Source: Ecdyonurus torrentis (lineage: Eukaryota; Arthropoda; Insecta; Ephemeroptera; Heptageniidae). Taken from it: a DNA stretch of 64,000 bases. A program made the position numbers and the translations under genes. Position 1 is the first letter of the stretch. Each line of letters opens with the position of its first letter. The notes beneath the pieces are model-generated. The model worked only from the letters and a program-made list of their open reading frames with translations. It searched no databases and was not told where the DNA came from. The DNA lies in NCBI GenBank assembly GCA_949318235.1, contig OX439129.1, positions 27,858,039-27,922,038 on the forward strand. Direction: 5' to 3'. Positions 40,296-53,242 of this stretch are shown in pieces.

Positions 40296-43102
40296 TGGGG
40301 GTGGGGGTTAAAAAAAGGTAAATATTTTCAATCTCAATTTTTACATGCGATGGAGCAGAGCTCATATAATGCCTCATGAGTCTGGCTACAAGCATATATG
40401 CAGCAAAAATACATATATATAGCACAAAAAATAAAAGGTTATACATGCACACTAATAAATATAAATGTACACACTTATTAGTCATATATAAAATTTTACT
40501 CTTTATTGCTTCGGAATAAAGGAAAAGGAGTTAAATTTTCTATGACAGAATATGTATGTACATTACCATTTGTTAAAATGATTTACTATGCAAAGGTTCA
40601 ATATGAATATAACCATTACAACATTGTTTTTTATACAAATAGTCCATGTAGATAACTTACCAACAGTAACAGCATAGCGGGCTGGAGTAGCAATTTTGTA
40701 CAGTGCATATGTAATGGCAACGTAGCCTGTGCTAGAATTCCTCACAAGACCAATGATTTGATCACTGGCATTCATAGATTCCAACAGTGCAACAATATTA
40801 ACTCCACTGAAACAATCAACAGAAATACTCTCATGCATTAAATACAAAATATTGTTTTGCACATACACACATATATATTAATATATAAGGAAAAAACAAT
40901 CACTGGTAATGTAGTGATAATACATACCTTTTTGCTAAATAGTATAAGGCAGCTACCCAAACTGCCGATGTTGCCAAATGAACTGGTATTAAAACATACC
41001 AATAATCTCTATACATTTGTTTGAATTTTTGAAATAATGACAGATTCTTCTCCTCTTCCTGAGGTTCATCACTGCCATTTTTGAGAGCATCTTTACTGTT
41101 GCTTCCATATGGACGTACAATACAATATACTACGCTTGTAGGTGATTGAAATTTGTTGACAACACATGGCAAGTCACTCTGGAAAACTGGAAAATACGTT
41201 ATTGGTTATCTTTAAGCCTAGAACAGCGGTCCTTCTTACCACAGCGATGAAGTTTGGGCAGTGCTAAGTTTATGCTAAGTGGGATAAGAATTTACTGCTG
41301 TCCAAGGCTTAAGTGAATCAACAAACTATTCAAACAGATAAAGATTTTACATATTCCGATATGTTGCATAATTTTTTACCCCCTCCCCTCGCAGAAAACA
41401 CACACATTATAATAAATAAGCATAACATAAAATAATATTAATAAAATTTGTTGTGGAGTGTGTACTAGCAGAATTTCTCTTGTAAACACAAGTGCATTTA
41501 AAATACTCTCATTCCAGATGGGTGTATTTTTGTCCATTAATATGAGTTAAGTTTGTTTTTATATATTAATATAAAACAATTTTTTGTAACTTAGTATTTC
41601 TTTTAAAGGTCTGCACGACTGCTATGCACATACATATATTTTGCTCGCTCGACAGGAATGTACATATATTATGTAATAGTACCATGCGGTAAGAGTATTA
41701 CTCTTATATACTTTTATACTATATAGAGTATAAAAGTAATAACTACTGTATAATGCACTGTATATAAAGGACTAATTAAAAAAAATGTGAATGCACAATA
41801 ACTTTTATCAATATTTGAGTATTCTCTTCTAATATCTTGATCTTTTCTCTCATCTGTGCAAACGACTTTAAGTTAAGCTACATGTGTATTAGTGCTGTCG
41901 AAATCCGAATAAAATTAAAATCCGGATTTCGGATAGAAAGTTAGCCAGATCGATTGATCCGGATTTGGCGGACAAGAAATTATCCGGATTCACAGATCCG
42001 TTTTAAATCCGGATCACGATGCGGATCAAATTATCCGGATCCATGTATCCGGATCGTGATCCGGATTGAAAATCGGATAACGGATAATTTTTTATCCGGA
42101 TATCGAAATCCGGATTTTTTTTTCGCTTAATATTTATGGTAATTATATGAAATCGTGATCTGGGTCATTAATGTGGAAAAATTAAACGGATCACGATCTT
42201 GATCAAATTATCCGGATCAATATTATCCGAATATAATCCGGATCCAAATTATCCGTATCGCGATCCGGATCAAAATTATCCGGATTGAGATCCGGATTAA
42301 AATTATCCGGATTATGATCCGGATCAAATTATCCGGATAACGGATAATTTTTTATCCGGATTTTTTTCGACAGCACTAATATATGTGTATGTAATATGAC
42401 TAATATGCATTTTTTATGTATGTTAAAAATTTTACTCTGCGCGTGATGATACACCTCTACTACATACATATTATACATAACATACTGTATATACGGTTGA
42501 ATTTGAACTCTCAATCGTTGGTGAGCACAGTGCATATTATAGATAAGTGTCATGAGTACACATAGGGTCATATACATATGTATGTACATTTGTACATAAT
42601 AATATGTATGGTCCAGACACAGTTCTTGGCAGGTCCCAATTGTTGGCAGATGGGTTAATAAAAACTTTAAAAAATTAATATCTCCTCAACCAATAAAGTT
42701 AGAGACTTGGAACTTGAAAATTTGGATACTCAGGGTATAGGATTGGACTCAATGGTGCCATTAAAAATACTCTCAACTTAATATTTCTCTAAGTGCCAAC
42801 AATTGGGACTCAGCCTTTTCCATTTAATAACCCGTAAAAAGACTTTATATAGCATGCCAACTGCCAATTACCGGGTCTCTACCATATGCATATGTACATA
42901 CATACTTTTACCTAACATATATGGACTGATATTTACCCTTGATTTTATGTCTAGAATGTAACTTCAAATATTGGTAGGTTGGAGGGTAGTTACTGCTTGC
43001 CAGCAATAATTTTTGGTTCATCAATTTGATGTGCCGTGAACGTGAAGTAAGAGCAGCAAATAATGACCTATCTCGACGACAGTTTTGCAAAATATTATGC
43101 AT
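40059..43102 (-). CDS. FAM210A: FAM210A-like mitochondrial DUF1279 protein (multi-exon gene)
   Basis: Four coding exons on the minus strand: 43102-42937, 41186-40928, 40806-40661, 40234-40059. Joined they give 747 nt, 248 aa plus stop from the first ATG (221 aa from the second, at 43021). The N-terminus is Arg/Lys-rich with almost no acidic residues, as in a mitochondrial presequence. DUF1279 follows: KFKQMYRDYWYVLIPVHLAT with one hydrophobic segment, then YYLAKSGVNIVALLE, RNSSTGYVAITYALYKIATP, GGTTVSINYLKKWGYIKPIP, and a charged helical tail ending in KSGKKD. Family members sit in the mitochondrial inner membrane and affect mitochondrial translation (established knowledge for FAM210A). The tail favours FAM210A over FAM210B. 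Introns hold MITEs and the ATCCGGAT element. Confidence 0.92.
40661..40806 (-). CDS. FAM210A: FAM210A-like exon 3 (DUF1279 core)
   Basis: Acceptor TTGTTTCAG|TGGAGT, donor ACTGTTG|GTAAGT. Encodes SGVNIVALLESMNASDQIIG, then LVRNSSTGYVAITYALYKIA and TPARYAVTV, the best conserved part of the family. Confidence 0.95.
40928..41186 (-). CDS. FAM210A: FAM210A-like exon 2 (DUF1279, membrane segment)
   Basis: Begins VFQSDLPCVVNKF when the first of two tandem TTTTCCAG acceptors is used; the second would put a stop in frame. Ends AAAAAG|GTATGT in phase 2. Contains an acidic linker (DEPQEEEKN) and the hydrophobic helix WYVLIPVHLATSAVWVAALY. Confidence 0.92.
41888..42380. mobile_element. Foldback element built of ATCCGGAT repeats (copy 1)
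   Basis: Ends ATTAGTGCTGTCGAAATCC / TTTTTTTCGACAGCACTAAT. Between them about 18 copies of ATCCGGA at irregular 10-30 bp spacing; the octamer ATCCGGAT is itself palindromic. Located in FAM210A-like intron 1. No ORF. Confidence 0.85.
42607..42891. mobile_element. MITE with imperfect terminal repeats
   Basis: ATGGTCCAGACACAGTTCTT versus inverse ATGGTAGAGACCCGGTAATT; inner CCCAATTGTTGGCA / TGCCAACAATTGGG. About 285 bp, in FAM210A-like intron 1. Confidence 0.6.
42937..43102 (-). CDS. FAM210A: FAM210A-like exon 1 (targeting peptide)
   Basis: Reads MHNILQNCRRDRSLFAALTS..., with a second in-frame Met (MNQKLLLASSNYPP) at 43021. The donor is ATCAAGG|GTAAAT, phase 1. Which Met is used cannot be decided here; both give a basic N-terminus. 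Confidence 0.75.
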
Positions 43103-43400
43103 CGGTTCAAGCTAAAAAATATATTAATACTACTGAAAATATTTGTCAATTAGGACTGATGTGGACGTATTCAGCATACACAGCGTATCAGATCATGCAT
43201 TGCCACTTGCCAGGCATATCATATACAGAAATACACGCAATGCTTTCACCCCCGCTTTCACCTTTCACACAAGGGGTGGTTCGGATTTCCGCAAATGAGA
43301 CAAACGTGTCGTCTCTAATTCCTCCGAGATTGTTACTTTCTGGCTGACTCTGTGAAGAGCAAATCGGAGCAAAAATGGCCGAAGTCAAGCAATGATCCTA
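43022..43400 (-). promoter_or_regulatory. Likely 5' region/promoter of the FAM210A-like gene
   Basis: Higher GC and more CpG than the flanks, immediately upstream of the first coding exon. No TATA box was identified. Open frames on both strands here are not recognised as proteins. Assigned by position and composition only. Confidence 0.35.
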
Positions 43401-44000
<600 letters not shown>

Positions 44001-44340
44001 GCGGATATAGCCTTAAAAAAATTCGAATTACTTTTATTTTCATCTAAAAATAAATTTTGCTGCTAATTAAGCGCGCGCGCGCGCTTGCGTGATATATCGC
44101 GTGCGAAACGCAATATATAGTTTGTTTGTTAACAAATGCCAAAAAACCCTTGGGGTTAGTTCAACCTTTTTATTCGAATTTTCAAATTATAATATATATT
44201 TTTTAATTTAAATATATATTATTATACGATACGGCATTTGCCATGATCTCTTTTGAGAACAATTAATAGTGACAACTGCATTTTATATAAATTTACACCC
44301 GCACAGAGGTGTTTTGCCCTCTCTTAAAACTCGATTTCTT

Positions 44341-44376
<36 letters not shown>

Positions 44377-44429
44377 TTCACATAACCAATATAACTACAA
44401 AAGCGATACACTTATACGTTTTAGAGTAG

Positions 44430-44545
44430 CCGAGAACGTGCTCACGTGTTCGTCAAATGGAGATGGGTAGGCCTATGACGCCAAGGCGTCCGTACGGCCT
44501 ACCAATCTCCATTTTCCTCACACGCTGCGCGCGCTCGTTACTCGG
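44430..44545. mobile_element. Small foldback
   Basis: AAATGGAGATGGGTAGGCC and inverse around GACGCCAAGGCGTC, with outer CCGAG/CTCGG. About 116 bp, CpG-rich. Confidence 0.65.
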
Positions 44546-44838
44546 ATCGAAATCCGATGTGGTGGGCCACAGAACTGTTTGAAGGCATGGCCGCTTATAT
44601 GCAGTCAAATATGTCAAATAAATTATCTACATAAATTTTTTTTATTTTTTTTTTATCGTTTTTGGCCATATATGGGCATGGCCGCTTTAGCACTGTCTAA
44701 AAGTTTTTCTTCTCCATTACTAAAAATACGCGATCTGCTCAAAAAAAAAAAATAAATAAAAAAAAAAATAAAACACCGCCTCGCTGTTCGACCCGCGCGA
44801 GGAGTCTCTTTTATAATATGAAGGCCGCTGTTTGTGTG

Positions 44839-44854
44839 TATATATGTATATATA

Positions 44855-44920
<66 letters not shown>
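44839..44920. repeat. (TA)n microsatellite
   Basis: About 80 bp. Confidence 0.95.
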
Positions 44921-44923
<3 letters not shown>

Positions 44924-46052
44924 GAATAGAGATGGGTATATACATCGCGGGTGGTGCCTATATATAGACGTCTCAGAAATGTCTCGCTATATGTGTGTTA
45001 CTTATATATATCTATGTATAAATTTTTAAAATATTTCCGAAAATAGCGCGCTGCGTGTATCCGTCGGCACTTTTCGACACAGAATCACAGGGTCCACGGA
45101 AAACGACCGCGGGGATGCCGAAAATAAAGACATCTTACTAAAAAAAAAAATAAAAAATGCGTCCAAAAACGGTGTTTTACCGATTTTTTAAAGTTCAAAG
45201 TGGCGCCAAAAATCGGCTATGGCGATTTTCGGCAATCTGACTGCTGTAATCGATTTATGGACGTATCCTTTGACACGTGCGTGAGATAAATGATTTTTGT
45301 TCAGTTTTGACCAAAACCACCCATTCTGGCCACGTTTCGACACGGAAGCAATAGTAATCGCCATATTTCGGCAAGTTACAGTGGCAGATCATCAAAATTT
45401 TTATGCAAGGTAGTTCCTAGGTATTTGTGACTGTTTGCGTCGAGAAAACTGCATTTTTCAAATAAGTTCTAATTTTTATCATTTTTTGAAAATTTTTGGC
45501 GTTTTTGGCAATAACTCGACGCCAAATCAACATAAAGTCAATGTTAATTTTGGAAAGCAACCAAAAAAATATTTAACAACAATGTTTCAAGTTTCATGGC
45601 CATGAGACGTTTTAAACGGAAGTAAATAGCAAAAGATCGTTCTTTTTTATAAAAATGACAAGATTACCAAGGGGGTACCCTTCCTATTTTTTACGAAAAA
45701 ACTTTTTGTCAGATTTTGGCAAAGTTGATGTCTACGTAGACCAAATCGAACTCGCTGATTCTGAAAATCCAACTTCCAAGCCCCAAATCCTATTACCAGT
45801 TGAACTGGGACCCTAAAACCAGCATTTTTTTACAATTTTTGAAGAACAACCGGATGTTAAGTCTATTTAGGGGTGGGTGGAGGTTATTATAGGCAAACAC
45901 ATGTTTGAATCATAATGTAGGTTACATTTTATTTAAGTTTCACAAACATCGCGCGGCAAATTTTTTTTTTGCGATTTTTTGAATATAGTGCGTACGTGAC
46001 GTAAGTGCTATATTGTTTTCAATATATCTATTCCCTATTCCCCTACTGCTTG
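44921..46052. other. Unassigned, moderately CpG-containing sequence
   Basis: No open frame, palindrome or known repeat recognised across about 1.1 kb, though its composition differs from the AT-rich flanks. Confidence 0.4.
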
Positions 46053-46568
46053 CAGTCAGAGGTGTCGAAAAAAATCCGGATAAAAAATTATTGATCCGTT
46101 ATATCCGATTTTATATCTGAATCACGATCCGCGCGGCGGATATATTGGATCCGGATTTAAAACGGATCAGTGAATCCGGATAACTTTCTATCCGAAATAC
46201 GGATTTTAATTTTATCCGGATCGTATATAATCTGGATAATTTTGATCCGGATCGAGATCCGGATTATATTCGGATAATATTGATCCGGATAATTTGATCA
46301 AGATCGTGATCCGTTTAATTTTTTCTACATTAATGACCCAATCACGATTTCATATAATTATGATAAATATTAAGCGAAAAAAAATCTGGATTTCGATATC
46401 CGGATAAAAAATTATCCGTTATCCGATTTTCTATCCGGATCTCGATCCGGATACATGAATAGATAATTTGATCCGGATTGTGATCCGGATTTAAAACGGA
46501 TCAGTGAATCCGGATAATTTTCTCCAAAATTCGGATTTTAATTTTATCCGGATTTCGGCAGCACTAAT
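46053..46568. mobile_element. Foldback element built of ATCCGGAT repeats (copy 2)
   Basis: Same architecture as 41888-42380: GTGTCGAAAAAAATCCGG... to ...GGATTTCGGCAGCACTAATA with many ATCCGGAT units. A separate 23-bp end, ATTAGTGCTGCCGAAATCCGG, recurs at 46657 beyond a (TA)n tract. Confidence 0.85.
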
Positions 46569-46571
46569 ATA

Positions 46572-46639
<68 letters not shown>

Positions 46640-46655
46640 TATATATATATTATAT
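46569..46655. repeat. (TA)n microsatellite
   Basis: About 87 bp between two facing ends of the ATCCGGAT element. Confidence 0.95.
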
Positions 46656-46699
46656 ATTAGTGCTGCCGAAATCCGGATATATATATATATATATATATA

Positions 46700-47399
46700 A
46701 AATATTAAATTGATATATATTATTTTTATGGTGGTAATTTTTAACCGTTTTTATAAACGGTTATCTGTTTTTTCCGCATATAAAATTATCCGAACTTGCC
46801 CAGCTCGCCGGACGCCAGAGAATATATATAGGCCCGATAAAAAAATGTGTGCGTCTTTTCTTAACTATAATATCTGAGGTACGCTATTGCAGTGCCATCT
46901 GCCGGCAGTTTGGTCAACCAAAACTTTGTCTCAGAGTTTGCGGTATGACGAATGTTTCTCACACAAGCCACACAATGCACAATAATAATAAACATCAGCT
47001 GTACTATAGTAACTATAAAGGTAGTACAGTCGATTCAGCAAAAGCGAATTTTTGCTTCACATCGTCCTATTTAACCTATGTTAAAAGGGGTCACTTCAAT
47101 AAATCATAGCGCAACTAATACAAATTGTCAGGACATAAAAATCATATCAAAACATGCCCAAACAAGTCAGCTATTGTTTTTAAATTTATGAATATCCTCC
47201 TGAGTTGATTAATATTATTAATTAATGATTTTCTGAAACATTGTAATCCGCCGCTAAGATTGGCTGTCGAAGTGACTTCGGGCAGTAGTTCGGGCATCCC
47301 CGCAAAAGCGGTTTTCTCTCTACGCCAATCATAGGCCTACAAAATGTGGTTTTCATGGGTTTTCACCTCCCCTGCGCCCCCTACATAAGAAGAATGCGG
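46700..47399. other. Unassigned intergenic sequence
   Basis: Mixed composition; no exon could be supported. Confidence 0.4.
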
Positions 47400-47700
47400 T
47401 GACCATACTGGACCATACTACCTCTTTAAGTTAGTCCAATCCAATCAGAAATTCAGAATCCAATACCGTATCGCCGCCACGTATGCTGCACTCAGGCTGC
47501 ACTGCACCTGTGCTTTACGTTTGCCGTTTGTATCTTTGTATTGCTTTGTATATCCAGGGTATATCATTTTCATTCTATTCTATTGAGAACTGCATGAAAT
47601 TTGCCTTATTTATTTGTTTTACAGTATACATAATACTCTCTTCCAGCCATCAGCCTGATCGGCTGCTCTTTGGAAACAAATGTGGAAACTGCGGGTAAAT
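47400..47700 (+). promoter_or_regulatory. Possible upstream promoter/non-coding exon region
   Basis: Lower AT, several CCAAT-type boxes (for example TCCAATCCAATCAG near 47450), and a G|GTAAAT donor-like end near 47694. It could hold the 5' exon of POMT1, since a splice acceptor precedes POMT1 exon 1. A 71-codon frame from 47483 was not recognised. Weak support. Confidence 0.2.
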
Positions 47701-48687
47701 TTACAATTACATAGTGTATTTTGTCATCAACACGAAGTGAGGAGGAAAAGATAAATAACTAATTCGCCAAGTTCAAGGCCTTAATCTTTCAGGTATGAAA
47801 TGGTTGTTTATTGAAATGTGCTACGGATTATTTAACTGCATATATATATAATATATAGGTTATACAGACTGATCATTGTCGCACACATACTCAAACTGTC
47901 ACAGTACGTATACTGTACTACAGAAGATGTACCCTACAGCAATAACATACATACTGTTATTTCAGAGGCCATATTATTATGTATAGCATTATTTGTTGGT
48001 CACGAGATGAGGCACACACACATAATAAACACAATTTGATTCTATATTTTTACCATTCAAATTTTGTTCTAGAGGGGGTGAGTCGGCATCGGCAGTACAA
48101 AATTGCATAGCTCATAGGTTTCGTATCAGTCAGATACAAATAGTTTATTTGTCACCTGCAAAGAGACCACCAAAGAGAACTTTGTTGGTCAACAGGTACA
48201 TGCAGTGCGTCTCTCTCGGTCAGCAAGTCAGACTGGCCGTCTTTTCCCACCTGCACTGCACATGAGATGATTGCCAACCTGGGCTGAACCTGGGCCTGGC
48301 GTACTCTGAGCTAATGTCTCCACAGAGCTGTGTTATACAATCCTAACATTAAAAAAAGCTTTCAAATTACTAGCACAAAGCAAGCACTGAAACTTCAGCT
48401 GGTCTAGATGTATCGAGCAGTGTAATAGTTTGCTTGTATGTGCAGTGTGGTGCTGATAGGATAAAGATGTACTGAGGTCACACATTCTAGTGCGAAGGCA
48501 TTGCTTTGGGTGTACTGGACATGCTAGATGATGGAGGCACATGACACCTACCTATGGTGACAAATATTATATTTGTATCTGACAGGGGCGTAACTAAGAT
48601 TCATGGGGGGGGGGGGGGGGGGGTCAACAGAAAGTGCAACACTATTTGAGGGAGATACTCTTATAAGAAAATTTCCTTTTTTTTATG
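47701..48687. other. Unassigned intergenic sequence
   Basis: 48100-48540 is relatively GC-balanced and repeat-free, but no coding or RNA gene was recognised; poly-G at 48606-48622. Confidence 0.4.
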
Positions 48688-49172
48688 TTAAAGTCATAGA
48701 CCATATAAAACAACATGTCGAGGGTGCTCCGCTATAATGTCCTAAGTCCACTTGACCTTGAAAAATAAAAAATCGTCGGATCAACCCCAAATTTTGGATT
48801 TATCCATTTTAGGTCATTTGCAGCAAAAAATATTTTTCAAGGTCAAATGGACTTAGGACATTATAGCGGAGCACCCTCGATGTGCTTTTTAATGAATAAA
48901 CACGAAATTGGATCTTCAAAACTGATGACAATTTTTGCCATAATGTTAATGTAGCCCCACGAGAGAGCGTGAAAAAACTGTAAAGTATGCAATTTGCGTG
49001 AAAATTCATGTTTATGACAAATTATAACGTCAAAAACATGCAAAAATTAGTTTGAAAATGATGTTGCATAAATCGAATTTTCTGATCATTGCTACGGAGC
49101 TACAGTAAGGTTTTGAGACAGACTAATTAAAGTTGTGATTTAAATGCTTATGTTTTTCTCTGGTCTATGCAT
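48688..49172 (-). mobile_element. Family B interspersed element (copy 3, interrupted)
   Basis: Same landmarks as copy 2, split by a 161-bp inverted-repeat insertion at 48719-48879. Confidence 0.75.
48719..48879. mobile_element. Nested MITE, CGAGGGTGCTCC ends
   Basis: Inverted ends CGAGGGTGCTCCGCTATAAT / ATTATAGCGGAGCACCCTCG flanked by ATGT on both sides. The uninterrupted sequence is present in family B copy 2. Confidence 0.8.
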
Positions 49173-49519
49173 TTAATGGTTAACCTCAGTTCTGGAACGC
49201 CCCCCCCCCCCCCCCCCCCCCTCTCTCTCTCTTTTCTTTCTTTCTTTCAAAACTGGCCATAAAATATTTGAACAATTATTGTTAGATACAATATTGATGT
49301 TAGATAACCATGTTGTTTTTTCAAAATAGAAGTTCAAGAATAATTTCATCGTAGTTCCCGTACATTTCTCACAATTAATTTTTAACAAAAATTTATTTTT
49401 GCCGCAAAATTTAAAATCAATGTTATTCAAATGGGTTAACTAACGCTTAATTTTCTTGAACTAGAACTAGAAATAATATTGAAATATAAAACAAAAAGTA
49501 ATTGATAGAGCATAAAAAT

Positions 49520-51236
<1,717 letters not shown>

Positions 51237-52101
51237 AGGGTCGGCCTGGGAGGAAAAGGCCCGGACCGCGAGATTACAAAAGGGCCTGCGAACAAAAGGG
51301 GGGTTGGGGGCGAAGCCCCCAAAAAATGCGCCGCAGACGAAAATTTTTTGAGGCCACGCCTCCTTTTAATTAGGAATTTACTTAAAATACTTCACTTTTG
51401 TATGAGATTTTTATGACATGCACACTACAAATAAAATCATTATAACGTTTTTAAATGAGCTAAAATAATGGAGAAAAATATGGTTTTAAGAAAAAAGCTT
51501 AAATTAAAAAATACAATTGAATAAAATCAACTATTTTATTTAAACGCGGAGAACGACAGCTTTCTTTGATTAGGATCAATTCCACACTTATCCAACACTT
51601 TTCTAGCGGACTGAGTACGTTTTAGTGCACCAGTATTGTGTTTATATTCTGGTTTAGAAAACATTTAGGAGGGATAATTTAATTATAAATTTATCTTTAC
51701 TATTTAGTATTGTCACACTGACACACTTGCCGCACCAAATAACATTTCTTCCCCGTCGTTCAATCAAAAAATCACATTTTTTTTTTATTATTTTTACCAA
51801 TATAAAGGGGGACAAATTATATGAAGGAGATGAACAATAACAAAACAATTGCTAATTGACCACTAGACTAGAGTTCACTAGGAGTGCAATTTTTTTAAAA
51901 ATTAAAAGCGGATAGAATTTTAAGATTGGATGTAATTTCTTATCATCTTTTGAAAGAAAAAGAAAGTTCATCAGTCTGAAATTGTCCTTTTAATTTTCTT
52001 CTTCTTCTTCTTCACCTTTTTTTTTTTTTTTTTTTTTTTCTTTTTTAATTGGAGTGTTGTGGTCACGACAAGGGCCCGGTTAATATCTATAACATCAGAA
52101 A
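51237..52101. other. GC-tipped element fragment and unassigned sequence
   Basis: 51237-51370 (GGCCCGGACCGCGAG, GGGGCGAAGCCCCC, GAGGCCACGCCTCC) is a fragment of the 4081-5372 type; the rest is AT-rich with poly-T at 52016-52039. Confidence 0.5.
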
Positions 52102-52317
52102 GCACAGTAGATGATACAGTAGTCCATCTCCTATAGCGGGAATGTCAGATTGGTTCCGCGCGCCAATTGGCGACTGTGCAAGTCGCAGGTACTAGACGTT
52201 AATGTTACTTCAAATGATGGTCGTCTAGTACCTGCGACTTGCACAATCGCAATTGGCGCGAGGAACCGATCTGACATTCCCGCTATAGGAGATGGACTAC
52301 TGTATCATCTACTGTGA
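52102..52317. mobile_element. Foldback MITE
   Basis: CACAGTAGATGATACAGTAG and inverse; arms share CTCCTATAGCGGGAATGTCA and CTAGTACCTGCGACTTGCAC. About 216 bp. Confidence 0.85.
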
Positions 52318-52323
52318 TCAGAA

Positions 52324-52354
<31 letters not shown>

Positions 52355-53051
52355 GGTGCCAAACCAAATTTTTTTTTAAAATTGAATTAACAGAAACATG
52401 ATCCTAATCGTATGTAAATTTTAATCCTAATCATCTCGAATCACAAATAAATTTGGAATATTCTGATAACTAGAGCTGGCAGACCATGGTATATCCCCCC
52501 CCCCCCCCTCCCAGTTTTTTTTTTAAAGTTGAACCAATTCTGAGATATTTTGTTTTTTCCAGGTCTGAGATTAACCCTTAAAATGCTGTATTTTAATGCA
52601 TTTAAAAAGCATTACTTTGGAATCAAATTAAATTATTACATTTTAAATTTCAAAGCCAGATTTAAACCCAAAATACTATTAGCTTGTTAAAATAGAAGAC
52701 TTGCATTGCAATAGTGGATATAGTGAGAAAGTAAACATAGAAGAAGCCCAACAAGGCTAACAAAATCTTAGCAGATGGCTTTGTTTTCCTCCCTCAATTT
52801 AATATGCTTTCTTAGCAGCTATAACCGAAGGTAGAATGTTTTTCTCAATACTTAAATTTTTACTGTACATACTTACTGAGCCTCAGCTTTTCTTTTCCTT
52901 AATTTCAAGCAACTTCGTTATAAATTATTTGTCATCCATCATCCATTTGAACTATAGCCACTTCCTGCCTGCAAGCATTTTATAGGCATTATTATATTAA
53001 TATTAAGTATCTCTTGATGGCATACTTCTCATATTTTAAATTTGTTTATAG
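52318..53051. other. Unassigned sequence upstream of POMT1 exon 1
   Basis: Poly-A at 52329-52354, poly-C at 52495-52508; probably intron or 5' flank of POMT1. Confidence 0.4.
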
Positions 53052-53242
53052 CCTGCTGAGTATTCCATTGCAATTCCAAAATGGAGGCAGATTTAAAAAA
53101 TAGAAAAAACAAGAATATTCAAAATCAAAGCAGCAAGATCAAACCAGATAAAAGTGAATCAACATTGTCAAAAAAGCATCCTCTCTTAGAGGAGACAGTT
53201 CAAGAATTGAGAGCTTTGAAGGAAGCAGATACCACTATTGAG
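53052..53242 (+). CDS. POMT1: POMT1 exon 1 (coding from 53081)
   Basis: A plausible acceptor TTGTTTATAG precedes 53052, so a non-coding exon probably lies upstream. The ATG at 53081 (CAAAATGGAG) follows an in-frame TGA at 53057-53059. Encodes 54 residues, [12 protein letters not shown] to ADTTIE, a charged cytosolic tail, then donor GAG|GTATGT. Confidence 0.85.

Noticed and set aside
41170..41178. Acceptor at the second TTTTCCAG of the FAM210A-like gene
   Set aside because: Creates an in-frame stop right after the junction; the first acceptor keeps the frame.
43063..43347. 94-codon plus-strand frame starting MTYLDDSF
   Set aside because: Overlaps FAM210A-like exon 1 and its 5' region on the other strand; no recognised domain.
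47483..47698. 71-codon frame in a good start context
   Set aside because: No homology, no neighbour it clearly splices to; kept only as a possible promoter/5' exon region.
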